A stretch of 63,333 nucleotides of DNA from Treponema sp. (GCA_017938365.1 JAGBBT010000113.1:1-63333); one strand, 5' to 3'; counted from the stretch's first letter, positions 1 through 8,492 are shown. Translations and numbers: made by a program. The notes: a model not told the origin generated them from the sequence alone.

Positions 1-286
1 TACAGATTCCCTGTGTAAGTTTTACAGCCTCTCTGTGTAAACTCTACAGACTCCCTGTATAAGCTCTACAGACTTCGTGTGTAAGCTCTACAGACTCTCT
101 GTATAAGCTCTACAGACTCTCTGTGTAAGTTCTACAGACTTCATGTATAAGCTCTACAGACTCCCTGTGTAAGCTCTACAGCCTCTCTGTGTAAGCTCTA
201 CAGACTCCCTGTGTAAGCTCTACAGACTCTCTGTATAAGCTCTACAGACTTCCTGTATAAGTTATACAGACTTCCTGTGTAAGCTA
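1..286. repeat. 22-bp tandem repeat array, 13 units, open at the window start
   Basis: Thirteen head-to-tail units of exactly 22 bp begin at 1, 23, 45 and so on to 265. Each holds a short dyad, TACAG-N5-CTGTR, followed by TAAGCTC or a close variant. Differences are single substitutions; no unit has an indel. The period is not a multiple of three and stops occur in the reading frames, so it does not look coding. It lies downstream of the minus-strand YD-repeat gene. The array starts at the first base of the window and may continue outside. Confidence 0.95.
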
Positions 287-316
287 TAAACGGAGTTTTT
301 TATAAAAACAAATCAT

Positions 317-367
317 ATATGTAGTATTAATACATTTTTATTTACTTTCTGTGTTAATACTACATAT
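317..367 (-). terminator. 14-bp perfect inverted repeat, probable terminator
   Basis: The arms at 317-330 and 354-367 (ATATGTAGTATTAA and its complement) are perfect, with a 23-nt loop. The element sits 30 bp past the stop of the minus-strand gene ending at 397 and is followed on that strand by a T-rich stretch. Termination is inferred. Confidence 0.55.
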
Positions 368-396
368 TTTGGAAAAGATTTTTCAAAGACACCGTT

Positions 397-1102
397 CTAC
401 ACTGTCTTATAGGTAATTCTTTTAAGTATTTTGCCTTTATCATTATAGGTGTATTCTATCCAAAACTCGATGCCGTCAGTATCTTTGGAATGAATTTCAT
501 TACCCATTGAGTCAAAGTCTATCCATCGCTCAAATCCTGTTGAATATTTTGTATGAAGACTTTTTTCAAAAACTTCTTTCCACCATTCATTTCCTTGGGA
601 ATCTTTAAAGTGGATTTTGTTTCCGTCTGAATCATATTCGTACCATCTTTCAACAGCAAAAGAATCTTTAGAGTAAATTTCCTTTCCGCTAAAATCATAG
701 GTTCGCCAAATTTCATAGCCTTCAGAATCGTAAAAATGGATTTCTTTTCCGAAAGAATCGTATTCATGCCAACTTTCATGTCCTGTTGAAGATTTTTCGT
801 GAATAAGATTTCCCTTTGTGTCGTACTCATACCATTTTTCAGTTCCGTCTGAAAACTTTGTATGAATTTCATTTCCTTTAGCATCAAAGTCCGTCCAATA
901 TTCATCTCCAGTTGAATGCTTAGCGTAAATCTGATTACCTTTTGAATCATAGGTATACCACCATTCATCACCCTGAGAATGTTTTTCGTGAATTAGATAT
1001 AAAGAAAAGTCATACTGGTAAGACACCACACTTTTTTTTAACAACCCATGCCCCAACAGTTTTTCCATTAATTTTAAATTCTTTGAAAATTTTCTTTTTC
1101 AT
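397..1102 (-). pseudogene. YD-repeat-like protein gene, frameshifted near its start
   Basis: The protein is a run of roughly 21-residue repeats with a core like W-x-E-Y-D-S-x-G-N-E-I-H-x-K, resembling the YD/RHS-type repeats of surface or secreted proteins. The only start with a good ribosome site (AAGGAG at 1111-1116, 8 nt upstream) is the ATG at 1102. It opens a peptide beginning MKKKIFKEFKINGKTVGAWV that stops soon after, in a different frame from the repeats. A run of eight A on the coding strand (plus-strand T at 1032-1039) lies where the frames meet; losing one A would join them. The repeat frame alone has an ATG at 1068 with no ribosome site. This is a frameshifted gene, a phase-variable one, or one rescued by slippage. 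No biochemical role can be assigned. Confidence 0.7.
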
Positions 1103-1247
1103 AACGAATTCTCCTTAGTCGCTTATTCTTTATATATAAGAAATTATGATTAATGGATTTTTTCCTTATGAAAAATTAAGGCAGTAGGTTTGTTGTGTGT
1201 GGGTGTGGAAGGAGAATGATTGAGAAAGAAAATTAAAGTTAAATTAA

Positions 1248-1283
1248 AAGGACTGCTCCTTTACAATCTAGGAATCAGTCCTT
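1248..1283 (-). terminator. Rho-independent terminator
   Basis: The stem AAGGACTG at 1248-1255 pairs with CAGTCCTT at 1276-1283. On the minus strand it is followed by a T-rich tract. It lies just downstream of the small degenerate reading frame ending at 1318. Confidence 0.55.
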
Positions 1284-1317
1284 AAAATCAACTTAACTAA
1301 AGTGCAAATAATAAAGA

Positions 1318-1523
1318 TTATCTTTTGCATGCTTGGTCACATATCTCAAATATAAGTCCATACTCCCTTGAACCAAGAGAATCTGCATTGTTAATAATTG
1401 CGCATAGATCCTCGTAGTCATCAGAAGATAATAGGCCTCTGTTTTCGGTAATTTCTCTCAAAATGTCATCTTTATAAAGACCGGACTTAGCACTTATTGC
1501 TTTAACTACATCGTATATTTCAT
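1318..1523 (-). pseudogene. Small unknown protein, frame broken after codon 5
   Basis: A start with a good ribosome site (AAGGAG at 1530-1535, 6 nt before the ATG at 1523) opens the peptide MKYTM and then meets TAG at 1506-1508. The adjacent frame is open down to 1318 and encodes an acidic sequence of about 65 residues (from EIYDVVKAISAKSGLYKDDI) ending in CDQACKR. It has no start codon of its own. An indel in the first codons is the simplest explanation. I do not recognise the family. Confidence 0.5.
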
Positions 1524-1608
1524 AAATTTCTCCTTATTACACATCGTTAATAAAATAGTGCAAAACCTTGTTAGAATTTTGCACTATTTTGTTCAACAAA
1601 AATGAAAC

Positions 1609-1809
1609 TTAAAGCTCTGTTTCAATCCCGTCTTTGTCAGTAAAATAAACATGATCCGCACCAATACTATCACGTAGATGAAGTGCCTCATGTTTCGCAG
1701 CAGATACATGTGGAATATGATCCAACTGAAGCTTTTTTCTGCCATCAACATAAATTGCAAAATCGTCACTATCATGTTCATAAAATACATGTACATTTGT
1801 TTCTGCCAT
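1609..1809 (-). CDS. Small unknown protein, copy A of the 613-bp repeat
   Basis: Encodes 66 residues starting MAETNVHVFYEHDSDDFAI and ending DHVYFTDKDGIETEL. The start at 1809 is chosen because GGAGG lies 8 nt upstream; a longer frame from an ATG at 1860 has no ribosome site. There is no signal peptide or membrane segment. It lies just after the zinc-ribbon gene of the same unit and is probably co-transcribed with it. I do not recognise the family. Copy B has lost this start codon, which suggests that A is the functional copy. Confidence 0.65.
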   Translation of the reverse strand: MAETNVHVFYEHDSDDFAIYVDGRKKLQLDHIPHVSAAKHEALHLRDSIGADHVYFTDKDGIETEL

Positions 1810-1911
1810 ATAGTTTTCCTCCTTACTTTCTTCGATAGTCCGTTGTATTTCAGTCCACATTTTAGAATGTAGACTGAAATCTTGTCCTAAAATAAAAACT
1901 CGAATTTAGAA

Positions 1912-2124
1912 CTAATGTTGTGTTTCTGTAAAACCACATCTATCACAAGTACCATTAAAAATAGTCCAAGTTTTGCAGAATGGACATTTTTTACCTCTTC
2001 CAGGCTTTGGTCCATCCGGATTAGGAAGTACACCTGTATAGCAACAATTACTACATTCAAAAACACCATATTCGCTGCATAATGTTAATTTGTGACAGTT
2101 TGGACACTCTACTTCTTTTGCCAT
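1912..2124 (-). CDS. Small double zinc-ribbon protein, copy A
   Basis: Seventy residues with four cysteine knuckles: CPNC near residue 7, CSNCC near 24, CPFC near 48 and CDRC near 62. This gives two probable zinc ribbons, in a cytosolic protein without a signal peptide. AAGGAG lies 8 nt before the ATG. Copy B (2525-2737) is about three quarters identical and keeps all eight paired cysteines. Zinc binding follows from the motif; the biological role (nucleic-acid binding, adaptor or other) is unknown. Confidence 0.75.
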   Translation of the reverse strand: MAKEVECPNCHKLTLCSEYGVFECSNCCYTGVLPNPDGPKPGRGKKCPFCKTWTIFNGTCDRCGFTETQH

Positions 2125-2221
2125 TTCTTTTACTCCTTTTCTACATTTTATACAAAGTCATAGTCTTTTTTCTTACAACGTAAGATTTTTAAATAACTAC
2201 TTTGTTCAACAAAAATGAAAC

Positions 2222-2422
2222 TTAAAGCTCTGTTTCAATCCCGTCTTTGTCAGTAAAATAAACATGATCCGCACCAATACTATCACGTAGACGAAGTGCC
2301 TCATGTTTCGCAACAGATACCTGTGGAATATTATCCAAATGAAGCATTTCTCTGCCATCAACACGAATTGCAAAATCGCCACTGTCCTGTTGATAAAATA
2401 CATGTACATTTGTTTCTGCTAT
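2222..2422 (-). pseudogene. Small unknown protein, copy B, start codon lost
   Basis: This is the same 66-codon frame as copy A, 613 bp away, and is open throughout. The equivalent of copy A's ATG is ATA (plus-strand TAT at 2420-2422), and its ribosome site GGAGG has become GGCGG. An upstream ATG at 2473 is in frame but has no ribosome site. Translation is probably weak or absent although the coding part is intact, so this looks like early decay by loss of initiation. Confidence 0.6.
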
Positions 2423-2524
2423 ATAGTTTTCCGCCTTACTTTCTTCGATAGTCCGTTGTATTTCAGTCCACATTTTAGAATGTAGACTGAAATCTTGTCC
2501 TAAAATAAAAACTCGAATTTAGAA

Positions 2525-2737
2525 CTAATGTTGTGTTTCTGTAAAACCACATTTAGTACAAGTACCACTAAAAATAGTCCAAGTTTTGCAGTATGGACAT
2601 TTATAACCTTTTCCAGGCCTTGCACCATCAAAATTAGGAAGTACAGCTGTATAGCCACAACTACTACATTCTAAATCCCCATCTTTGTTGTGTAATGTTA
2701 ATTTGTGACAGTTTGGACACTCTAATCCTTTTGCCAT
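2525..2737 (-). CDS. Small double zinc-ribbon protein, copy B
   Basis: Seventy residues with CPNC, CSSC, CPYC and CTKC knuckles, the same two-ribbon layout as the gene at 1912-2124. The ribosome site here is GGGGT rather than AAGGAG, so expression may be weaker. It is the first intact gene of the second 613-bp unit. Function unknown beyond likely zinc binding. Confidence 0.7.
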   Translation of the reverse strand: MAKGLECPNCHKLTLHNKDGDLECSSCGYTAVLPNFDGARPGKGYKCPYCKTWTIFSGTCTKCGFTETQH

Positions 2738-2834
2738 TTCTTTTACCCCTTTTATACATTTTATACAAAGTCATAATCTTTTTTCTTACAACGTAAGATT
2801 TTTAAATAACTTCTTTGTTCAACAAAAATGAAAC

Positions 2835-2915
2835 TTAAATCTTTGTTTCATTTCCGTCTTTGTCAGTAAAATAAACATGATCCGCACCAATACTATCATG
2901 TAAACTTTTTGCATC
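2835..2915 (-). pseudogene. Third, truncated copy of the small unknown gene
   Basis: Only the last 26 codons survive, encoding DAKSLHDSIGADHVYFTDKD and a short tail, matching the C-termini of the genes at 1609 and 2222. Homology stops abruptly upstream, where unrelated AT-rich sequence begins. It is a remnant of a third 613-bp unit. Confidence 0.75.
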
Positions 2916-2964
2916 GCGTTATGTTAAGTATTATTTTCTATTATTAACATAAGAGTTTTAATTT

Positions 2965-3240
2965 TTATATATCATGATAGTGGACAGGATACTGATCACC
3001 CTGAACACGATCAGTTTTAACCTTCTCATGAATATTGTTTATAACTGATGAAGATGTTTCTTCTTTCAACCCCTTAAAAGCTGCTCTACCTCCAGCATCT
3101 TTGTTTGATACCCCATCAAATGTATATACTTTTCCAGTATTCTCATCTAATAGATAATCAGCCTTCTCCGCTCTTTCAGGATCCATCCTCCATCTTCCTG
3201 CAATATCTCCTGAGTCTGCTTTAATTGAGACAACTGTCAT
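2965..3240 (-). CDS. Unknown 91-residue protein divergent from an XRE regulator
   Basis: A hydrophilic protein beginning MTVVSIKADSGDIAGRWRMD and ending QGDQYPVHYHDI. The start at 3240 has GGAGG 9 nt upstream; a longer frame to 3315 lacks a ribosome site. It faces the XRE gene across a shared control region with four phased hexamers, so it may be controlled by that regulator. The family is not recognised. A toxin or antitoxin role is conceivable from the arrangement but nothing in the sequence shows it. Confidence 0.6.
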   Translation of the reverse strand: MTVVSIKADSGDIAGRWRMDPERAEKADYLLDENTGKVYTFDGVSNKDAGGRAAFKGLKEETSSSVINNIHEKVKTDRVQGDQYPVHYHDI

Positions 3241-3300
3241 TCTTCTTTTTCCTCCTAAGAATAGTTTTTTATCATTCGACGAATGCCTTAGAAATAAATC

Positions 3301-3399
3301 TTCTCGAAAACGCAAACTATAAATTCACTATTTCTCGGTATATTCGATTATAACACCTCCAATTCTCGGTGTCAAAATAAAACAAAATATACTTTCTCG
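3301..3399. promoter_or_regulatory. Four TTCTCG hexamers phased at exactly 31 bp
   Basis: TTCTCG occurs at 3301, 3332, 3363 and 3394, each 31 bp apart, with unrelated sequence between them. This is close to three helical turns, so all four would lie on one face of the DNA. The array fills the intergenic region between the divergent 2965-3240 and XRE genes. Operator function for the adjacent regulator is inferred. Confidence 0.6.
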
Positions 3400-3413
3400 A
3401 TTAAATTGAAGAC

Positions 3414-3695
3414 ATGAACAAATATCTTGATACATTTAGAATGAACATGAAATATTACCGAGAACAAGCTGGAATATCTCAAATCTATTTATCAGTATTG
3501 TGTGATTGTGGGACAGGTACCATTGGAGGAATCGAGTCTGGCAAGGCAAAGCCTTCCTTTGATATGATGGTGAGAATTGCAGAAGCTTTAAAGGTTAATC
3601 CTGCCGATTTTTTTATTAGAGATGCTTCTCGCTCAAAAGCGGAATTAAAAGCCACATTAAAAGAAAATTTTGATACTATCTTAAGTAATTTTTAA
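3414..3695 (+). CDS. XRE-family transcriptional regulator
   Basis: Ninety-three residues with an N-terminal helix-turn-helix at about 8-66: MKYYREQAGISQIYLSVLCD, then the recognition region and the typical G-K-A-K-P-S-F-D-M-M tail followed by A-E-A-L-K-V-N-P-A-D-F-F. The last 25 residues are a charged helix. It would bind DNA as a dimer. It is transcribed away from the 2965-3240 gene, and its upstream region carries the 31-bp-phased TTCTCG array, so autoregulation is likely. The ribosome site is weak. Confidence 0.85.
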   Translation: MNKYLDTFRMNMKYYREQAGISQIYLSVLCDCGTGTIGGIESGKAKPSFDMMVRIAEALKVNPADFFIRDASRSKAELKATLKENFDTILSNF

Positions 3696-3821
3696 TTATC
3701 TGTGCAATTACAAAACTTTACATTAATCAATAAACTTGTTTTTCTTTTTTTATAAACTTTCTTCTATATAATACATCTTTTTTAAGTTTATTCTGCAAAT
3801 TATTTAAGTTTTAATTAATCA

Positions 3822-4526
3822 TCAGAATTTTATAATTGTCTCTAATGCCAATTTTATCATATTGGTAAATGTTAGTTGGCGTTCTTCTGCTGTGGTTTGT
3901 CCACCTAGCACAATATGGTCACTAACAGTCATTATTGCCAAAGCTTTTCGGTTAAATTCTGCGGCAAGTGTAAATAGTTCTGCACTTTCCATTTCCATTC
4001 CTAAAACGCCATATTTTGCCCAAGTCTTCCATGATTCTTTAGGGTCATAAAACATATCGCAAGATGTAACTGAGCCTACTGTGTAATCTATTCCCATTTC
4101 TTGGGCTATACTATCTGCTGTTTTTACAAGGTTAAAATTGGCTGTTGGAGCATAGTGCATGTCTCCAAATCTTGTTTTTTGCATTGCAGAATCTGTACAC
4201 GCTGAATTTACAATAATTGTGTCTCTTAATTTTATATCTTTCTGAATTGCACCTGTTGTTCCTACTCTAATTGCTGTTTGTACTTCGTAATCTTTAAAAA
4301 GTTCTGTAGCGTAAATTGATATAGATGGTTGTCCCATTCCTGTTCCCTGTACAGAAACTGGAATTCCTTTGTATGTTCCTGTAAATCCTAACATTCCTCT
4401 AACTTGGTTATAGCATTTTGCATCTTCCAAAAAAGTTTCTGCTATAAATTTTGCTCTTAAAGGGTCACCTGGTAATAATATTCTTTCTGCTATAGCACCT
4501 TTTGGTGCATTAATATGTGTACTCAT
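3822..4526 (-). CDS. deoD: Purine nucleoside phosphorylase, DeoD type
   Basis: Cleaves purine (deoxy)nucleosides with phosphate to free base and (deoxy)ribose-1-phosphate in purine salvage, in the cytosol. The 234 residues match the hexameric bacterial type in length. [14 protein letters not shown] (about 18-31), the [14 protein letters not shown] stretch, [10 protein letters not shown] and the catalytic Asp in TVSDH near residue 204 are all present. It is a single gene. The start lacks a ribosome site; TAAAAT with an upstream TG lies 6 nt before the ATG, so the mRNA may be leaderless. Confidence 0.95.
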   Translation of the reverse strand: MSTHINAPKGAIAERILLPGDPLRAKFIAETFLEDAKCYNQVRGMLGFTGTYKGIPVSVQGTGMGQPSISIYATELFKDYEVQTAIRVGTTGAIQKDIKLRDTIIVNSACTDSAMQKTRFGDMHYAPTANFNLVKTADSIAQEMGIDYTVGSVTSCDMFYDPKESWKTWAKYGVLGMEMESAELFTLAAEFNRKALAIMTVSDHIVLGGQTTAEERQLTFTNMIKLALETIIKF

Positions 4527-4695
4527 GTTTATATTTTATCACGGTTAAACAAAACTTTAAAATAAATTTTATATTAATCGTTAGATTAGAATTTTCTTAT
4601 CTTTAGTATATAACTTTCTTTTTTAGTAGAAATCCCCCTATATCTCATGTTATAATTAAAGATATAAAAAACTATAATTAAATATGGGAGGTTTT

Positions 4696-5532
4696 ATGGC
4701 TGAAAGTGACATTTTTGGAAAAAAAGTTTTTTTTCTATATCCTAGCCACACCTTCCAAAGCGATGTTTTAGAGCGTCTCAGAACTCTTGAATATGAAAGT
4801 TATATTATTAACGACTACAAGAATGTAAAAAATATTTTACGCAAACATCCAAAATCAATTTTGTTTATAAATCCTGACAATTATTATACTCCTGGTTCGT
4901 GGATTAAATTTATTAATACTATTGAGCAAGAATCTGAATTTAGTGATTGTGAAGTTGGTGTAATTACGGAGCGTCACGAAACAGAAACTGTAAGACGATT
5001 CATGAGAGAAACTAAGCATACTGCTGGTGTTTTTAAAATGAATGAGAATCCTGATATAACTTTACGAGAAATTGTAAAATCTTTGGATTCTTTTAATGCT
5101 AAGGGAAGACGACAATATGTTCGTGCTAGTTGTATAGAAGATCCTTCTTCAGAAATATTTTGGATAAAAAACAATATTATGTTTAAGTTCAAAATTATTG
5201 ATATTAGTGCAGCTGGGATTGCTGTACAAATTCCTGTTAGGCAAATTAGAACTATTAGAGAAAATCAAATTATTACAAATATAAGTCTTATGTTAAATGC
5301 AAAACAGATGCTTATTAATGTAAAAGTTTTTGCATTAAAACCTGGTACTGAATTTTATACTGGAATTTTGATGATTCAGGTTGATACTAACAAAAAATCT
5401 CTTGAGTCAATACGATCTTATGTTTCTGAAACTCTACACAGAAAAATCGAAGATTCTATATTTGGTATGCCTCCCGACAAAGAAGATTATACTGTTATAG
5501 AAAGGCGAATAAAAACAGAATCTAGCAAATAA
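4696..5532 (+). CDS. PilZ-domain c-di-GMP receptor protein
   Basis: A 278-residue cytosolic protein. The C-terminal part carries a PilZ domain with the two c-di-GMP contacts: R-x-x-x-R in RRQYVR near residue 137, and D-x-S-x-x-G in DISAAG near 172. The first 120 residues look like a degenerate receiver-like alpha/beta domain (KKVFFLYPS, then ILFINPD) without a clear phospho-acceptor. The start at 4696 is preferred over the ATG at 4684 because GGGAGG lies just before it. It ends directly against the convergent gene at 5533. Its partner could be c-di-GMP turned over by the EAL protein at 16753; no cyclase for c-di-GMP is seen in this window. Confidence 0.8.
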   Translation: MAESDIFGKKVFFLYPSHTFQSDVLERLRTLEYESYIINDYKNVKNILRKHPKSILFINPDNYYTPGSWIKFINTIEQESEFSDCEVGVITERHETETVRRFMRETKHTAGVFKMNENPDITLREIVKSLDSFNAKGRRQYVRASCIEDPSSEIFWIKNNIMFKFKIIDISAAGIAVQIPVRQIRTIRENQIITNISLMLNAKQMLINVKVFALKPGTEFYTGILMIQVDTNKKSLESIRSYVSETLHRKIEDSIFGMPPDKEDYTVIERRIKTESSK

Positions 5533-6870
5533 TTAGTTTTTATCTTTTTTACAAAATACCCAGGTAATTGGGTTTTTATCATTTTCTCTTGATAAGTATT
5601 TTTTATAGGCTTCTAGAACTTGTTTTGCAGTAACATTCTGAACTTCTTTCGTTCTTTCTAAATATTTTGTAGGGTTATTTGCATATTCTAATGATATAAC
5701 AATGTTTGAAGCAACACCTGTAATATTTTGTGAAGAGCTAAATAGTGTTGTTATATACTTATTTTTGTATTGATCTAATTTTGTTTCAATTTCTTTTTGG
5801 TTTGGAAACATTTCTATGCTTTCATTTATAAGTTTTATTATGTTTTCTTTATCGCTTACTTTAAATGCACTTATGGCTCCTAACATTTCTTTTCCGCCAA
5901 GAATTCCTGAGCCTATAGAATACACTGCTCCTTTATTTTCTCTTACATAAGAAAATAAAATATCATCAAGATACATTGTCGCTATTGCATATGGAACATA
6001 ATCTAAATCATATCGATTTGGGCAATTAAAAAATCCAATTAAATATCCCACATCTCCAGCTTGTTCACTTGTAATATTAACAACTTCGTTTTTAACTGAA
6101 ACTTTATTTATAATTGGAACATTAAAATCTTCTGTTTTTATATTACCAAAATATTCATCTAATCTGTTCTTTAAAATTTCTGTTCTGTCAGTATTAAAGT
6201 TTCCTACTACAACAAACTTTATTCTATTGGAATTTAATATTTTATTGTAACATTCTATAACATCTTTGTATGAAATTGAGTTTATTGATTCTTCTGTTAC
6301 AGATACTAATGCTGCATAATTATGGTTTTTATAAGCTATTTTATGAACTTCTCTTCCTAATAATGACGAGGGGTTACTTAAAACTTGTTGTACAGATTCT
6401 TTTTTTTCATTCATAATTTGTTCAAAATCTTCTTTTTGCATTAAAGGATTTAAAACTGAATCGGCAAATAATGAAAATACGGTATCAAAATCTTTATCAA
6501 TACATTTTAATCTAACAACTGAGTAATCTTTGGAACTAGACATAGTAAGTGAATAACTAATTTCGTACTCTAATTTTTTTATTTCTTCGTAAGAATATAA
6601 ATCACATCCATGAAGCATTAATTCTAAAGTTACATTTTCGAGTCCACTTTTATCAGTAGAAAGAAGTGGAGTTCCACCTTCAATAATCATTTGTATAACT
6701 GTAATTTTTGAAGTTGGTACATTTTTTAATATTACAGGAATTCCATTTTGTAATTTGATTTGAGAAAAGTCTTTTATATTTTCTTTGTAATAAGCACTAT
6801 CCTTTGGAACTGATGTACAAGAAATTAATGTAAAACTAAAAACTAATAATAAAAACAACTTTTTAAACAT
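5533..6870 (-). CDS. M16 peptidase-like lipoprotein, non-catalytic subunit
   Basis: A 445-residue protein with an N-terminal lipoprotein signal (FTLISC, Cys near 18), so it is probably membrane-anchored outside the cytosol. It has the M16 fold, but the zinc motif HxxEH is replaced by NVTLE in SGLENVTLELML, so it cannot be catalytic alone. In many bacteria an active M16 chain pairs with an inactive one; here the active partner is the gene directly upstream (6900-8366), 29 bp away on the same strand. A ribosome site GGAG precedes the ATG. Its C-terminal stop abuts the convergent PilZ gene. Confidence 0.8.
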   Translation of the reverse strand: MFKKLFLLLVFSFTLISCTSVPKDSAYYKENIKDFSQIKLQNGIPVILKNVPTSKITVIQMIIEGGTPLLSTDKSGLENVTLELMLHGCDLYSYEEIKKLEYEISYSLTMSSSKDYSVVRLKCIDKDFDTVFSLFADSVLNPLMQKEDFEQIMNEKKESVQQVLSNPSSLLGREVHKIAYKNHNYAALVSVTEESINSISYKDVIECYNKILNSNRIKFVVVGNFNTDRTEILKNRLDEYFGNIKTEDFNVPIINKVSVKNEVVNITSEQAGDVGYLIGFFNCPNRYDLDYVPYAIATMYLDDILFSYVRENKGAVYSIGSGILGGKEMLGAISAFKVSDKENIIKLINESIEMFPNQKEIETKLDQYKNKYITTLFSSSQNITGVASNIVISLEYANNPTKYLERTKEVQNVTAKQVLEAYKKYLSRENDKNPITWVFCKKDKN

Positions 6871-6899
6871 ACAAACTCCAATTTTCTATCTATTATATA

Positions 6900-8366
6900 T
6901 TATTTTTTCATCCACCAAAATGCATTTGAAGAATTTAATTCCTTCCATCCAGCAGAATCAAATTCTGTTTTATTTTTTTTATAATATTCTGGATTAACAG
7001 AAACAACACATACGCCAGATTTATTAACTAAGTATTTTTTGACAAATTCCTTTATGTCTTCAGAGTCAACTTTTAAAATATTTTCATCATAATGAAAAAA
7101 ATAATCAGAATTACAAGAGCTCCAGGCATAAGATAATCCAGAAAGAAATCCTTCTGCTGTTTCTAGTGAGTAAATTCTGCTATCTTCAATTTTATTTTTT
7201 ACAGAAACAATATTTTTATTTTCAAAGCCTGAATCAGAATTTAACATATTAGGAATTGATTTTGTTTTTATAAAAGTTAAAAAATTGTCAGTTTTTTCCC
7301 ATACTGGCAACTGAGAAGTATTTAACATTGCTGCACTAAATCCTATTATTCCGCTTAATCGTTGTGTTGAATAAAATGCTCCAACATAGTCTTCATCAGG
7401 AATTTCAAATGATTTTTCTTTTAGAATGTCCTTAAAAAAATTGCCATTTGGATTATCAACAAGATAACTCCAAACATCTGCCGCATATGTATCATTTTCA
7501 TCTGTTTGCCCATTTGGACCTTGTAGGTAATATGCAAACTGAATTATATTTCCAGAATTTCTAGGGTCTGAATAAACTAACTTTATATCTTCTTTTTTAT
7601 CTGTTATTTTATCTGAAAAATTGTTAACTTGTTCTTCTGTTAAATCATTTATATTTAACTTCCAATCACCATAAATTTTATTTACAAGTTTATAAACTTC
7701 TTCATGCTGAACATCACCTCCAACAAAAAGAGCTGAATTATTTGGCACATAAAATTTTTGCTGAATTTCTTTTAACTGTTGCACAGTACAATTTTTTATA
7801 TTTTCAGGATTTCCTCCAGAATCAAGTTTCCATGGAGATTCTGAAAATAAATTCTTAAATAATCCTGAAGAAAATATTCTGCTAGAATCACTTTGATTTC
7901 CTATTATTTCTGATAAAACAACATTTTTTTCATTTTCTAGTTCTTTTGTGTCTAAAAGAGGAGTTCTAATTGCATAAGACCAAAACTCTAATCCTTTTTC
8001 GAGCATTGATGATGGTATTGTAAAGTAATAATTAACTCTATCTACTCCTGTTGTTCCGTTCCAATCTGATACACCTAATTTATTTAATTCTTCTGTTACT
8101 TCTTTTTGATTTTTGAATTTTGAATTTCCTTTAAACATCATATGTTCGTATAAATGAAACAAACCTGCTGTTTTTGGGGTTTGGGTTACGGCTCCGGCTC
8201 TAACGGCAATTTCTATGTAAACGAGTGGTGCTGAATCATTTTCTGCTATAAATAATTCTAATCCATTTTTAAGAGTGTATTTGTATACATTAGGAATATT
8301 TGTTTTTTGTGCATAAGCTATAAAACACAAAAATAAAAATAAAGTATAAAAGAACTTCTTTTTCAT
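6900..8366 (-). CDS. M16 zinc metallopeptidase, catalytic subunit
   Basis: A 488-residue protein with a signal peptide (MKKKFFYTLFLFLCFIAYAQ), so exported. The zinc site HxxEH is intact as HLYEH near residue 72, and a downstream Glu in NEKNVVLSEI near 145 is in the place of the third ligand. It likely degrades peptides in the periplasm, paired with the inactive lipoprotein encoded just downstream. Its C-terminal NSSNAFWWMKK and internal FSESPWK are also recognisable in the first half of the fused protein at 12676-15432, so that gene is a paralogue. Confidence 0.88.
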   Translation of the reverse strand: MKKKFFYTLFLFLCFIAYAQKTNIPNVYKYTLKNGLELFIAENDSAPLVYIEIAVRAGAVTQTPKTAGLFHLYEHMMFKGNSKFKNQKEVTEELNKLGVSDWNGTTGVDRVNYYFTIPSSMLEKGLEFWSYAIRTPLLDTKELENEKNVVLSEIIGNQSDSSRIFSSGLFKNLFSESPWKLDSGGNPENIKNCTVQQLKEIQQKFYVPNNSALFVGGDVQHEEVYKLVNKIYGDWKLNINDLTEEQVNNFSDKITDKKEDIKLVYSDPRNSGNIIQFAYYLQGPNGQTDENDTYAADVWSYLVDNPNGNFFKDILKEKSFEIPDEDYVGAFYSTQRLSGIIGFSAAMLNTSQLPVWEKTDNFLTFIKTKSIPNMLNSDSGFENKNIVSVKNKIEDSRIYSLETAEGFLSGLSYAWSSCNSDYFFHYDENILKVDSEDIKEFVKKYLVNKSGVCVVSVNPEYYKKNKTEFDSAGWKELNSSNAFWWMKK

Positions 8367-8448
8367 ATAAAAAAAATAATAATAATTTGGTTTTGTTACA
8401 ATAAATATAATATTTTATAAAAAAAATAACTTACAAATGATAAATAGA

Positions 8449-8488
8449 AATCCCCTAAAGTATGACATAATCACAACTTTAGGGGATT
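8449..8488 (-). terminator. Terminator after leuA
   Basis: AATCCCCTAAAGT at 8449-8461 pairs perfectly with ACTTTAGGGGATT at 8476-8488. It lies just past the leuA stop on the minus strand and is followed by TTTCTATTT. Confidence 0.75.
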
Positions 8489-8492
8489 GTTT

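Larger units (their letters stand above)
1588..2930. repeat. 613-bp tandem duplication, two full units and a truncated third
   Basis: The landmark TTTGTTC occurs at 1588, 2201 and 2814, exactly 613 bp apart each time. Units one and two each hold a 66-codon gene and a 70-codon zinc-ribbon gene on the minus strand, and align without indels. The third unit keeps only the tail of the small gene before the sequence diverges near 2915. Copies differ by scattered substitutions, so the duplication is not recent. Confidence 0.9.

Noticed and set aside
1..286. CRISPR array
   Set aside because: Units are contiguous 22-bp repeats with no unique spacers, and no cas genes are nearby.
1141..1240. Additional gene upstream of the YD-repeat gene
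   Set aside because: No start with a ribosome site or protein-like frame was seen on either strand.
1588..2930. Insertion sequence
   Set aside because: No transposase, terminal inverted repeats or target duplication was seen; it is a plain tandem duplication.
2965..3695. Toxin-antitoxin pair
   Set aside because: The two genes are divergent rather than in one operon, and the 91-residue protein has no toxin motif; left as unknown.
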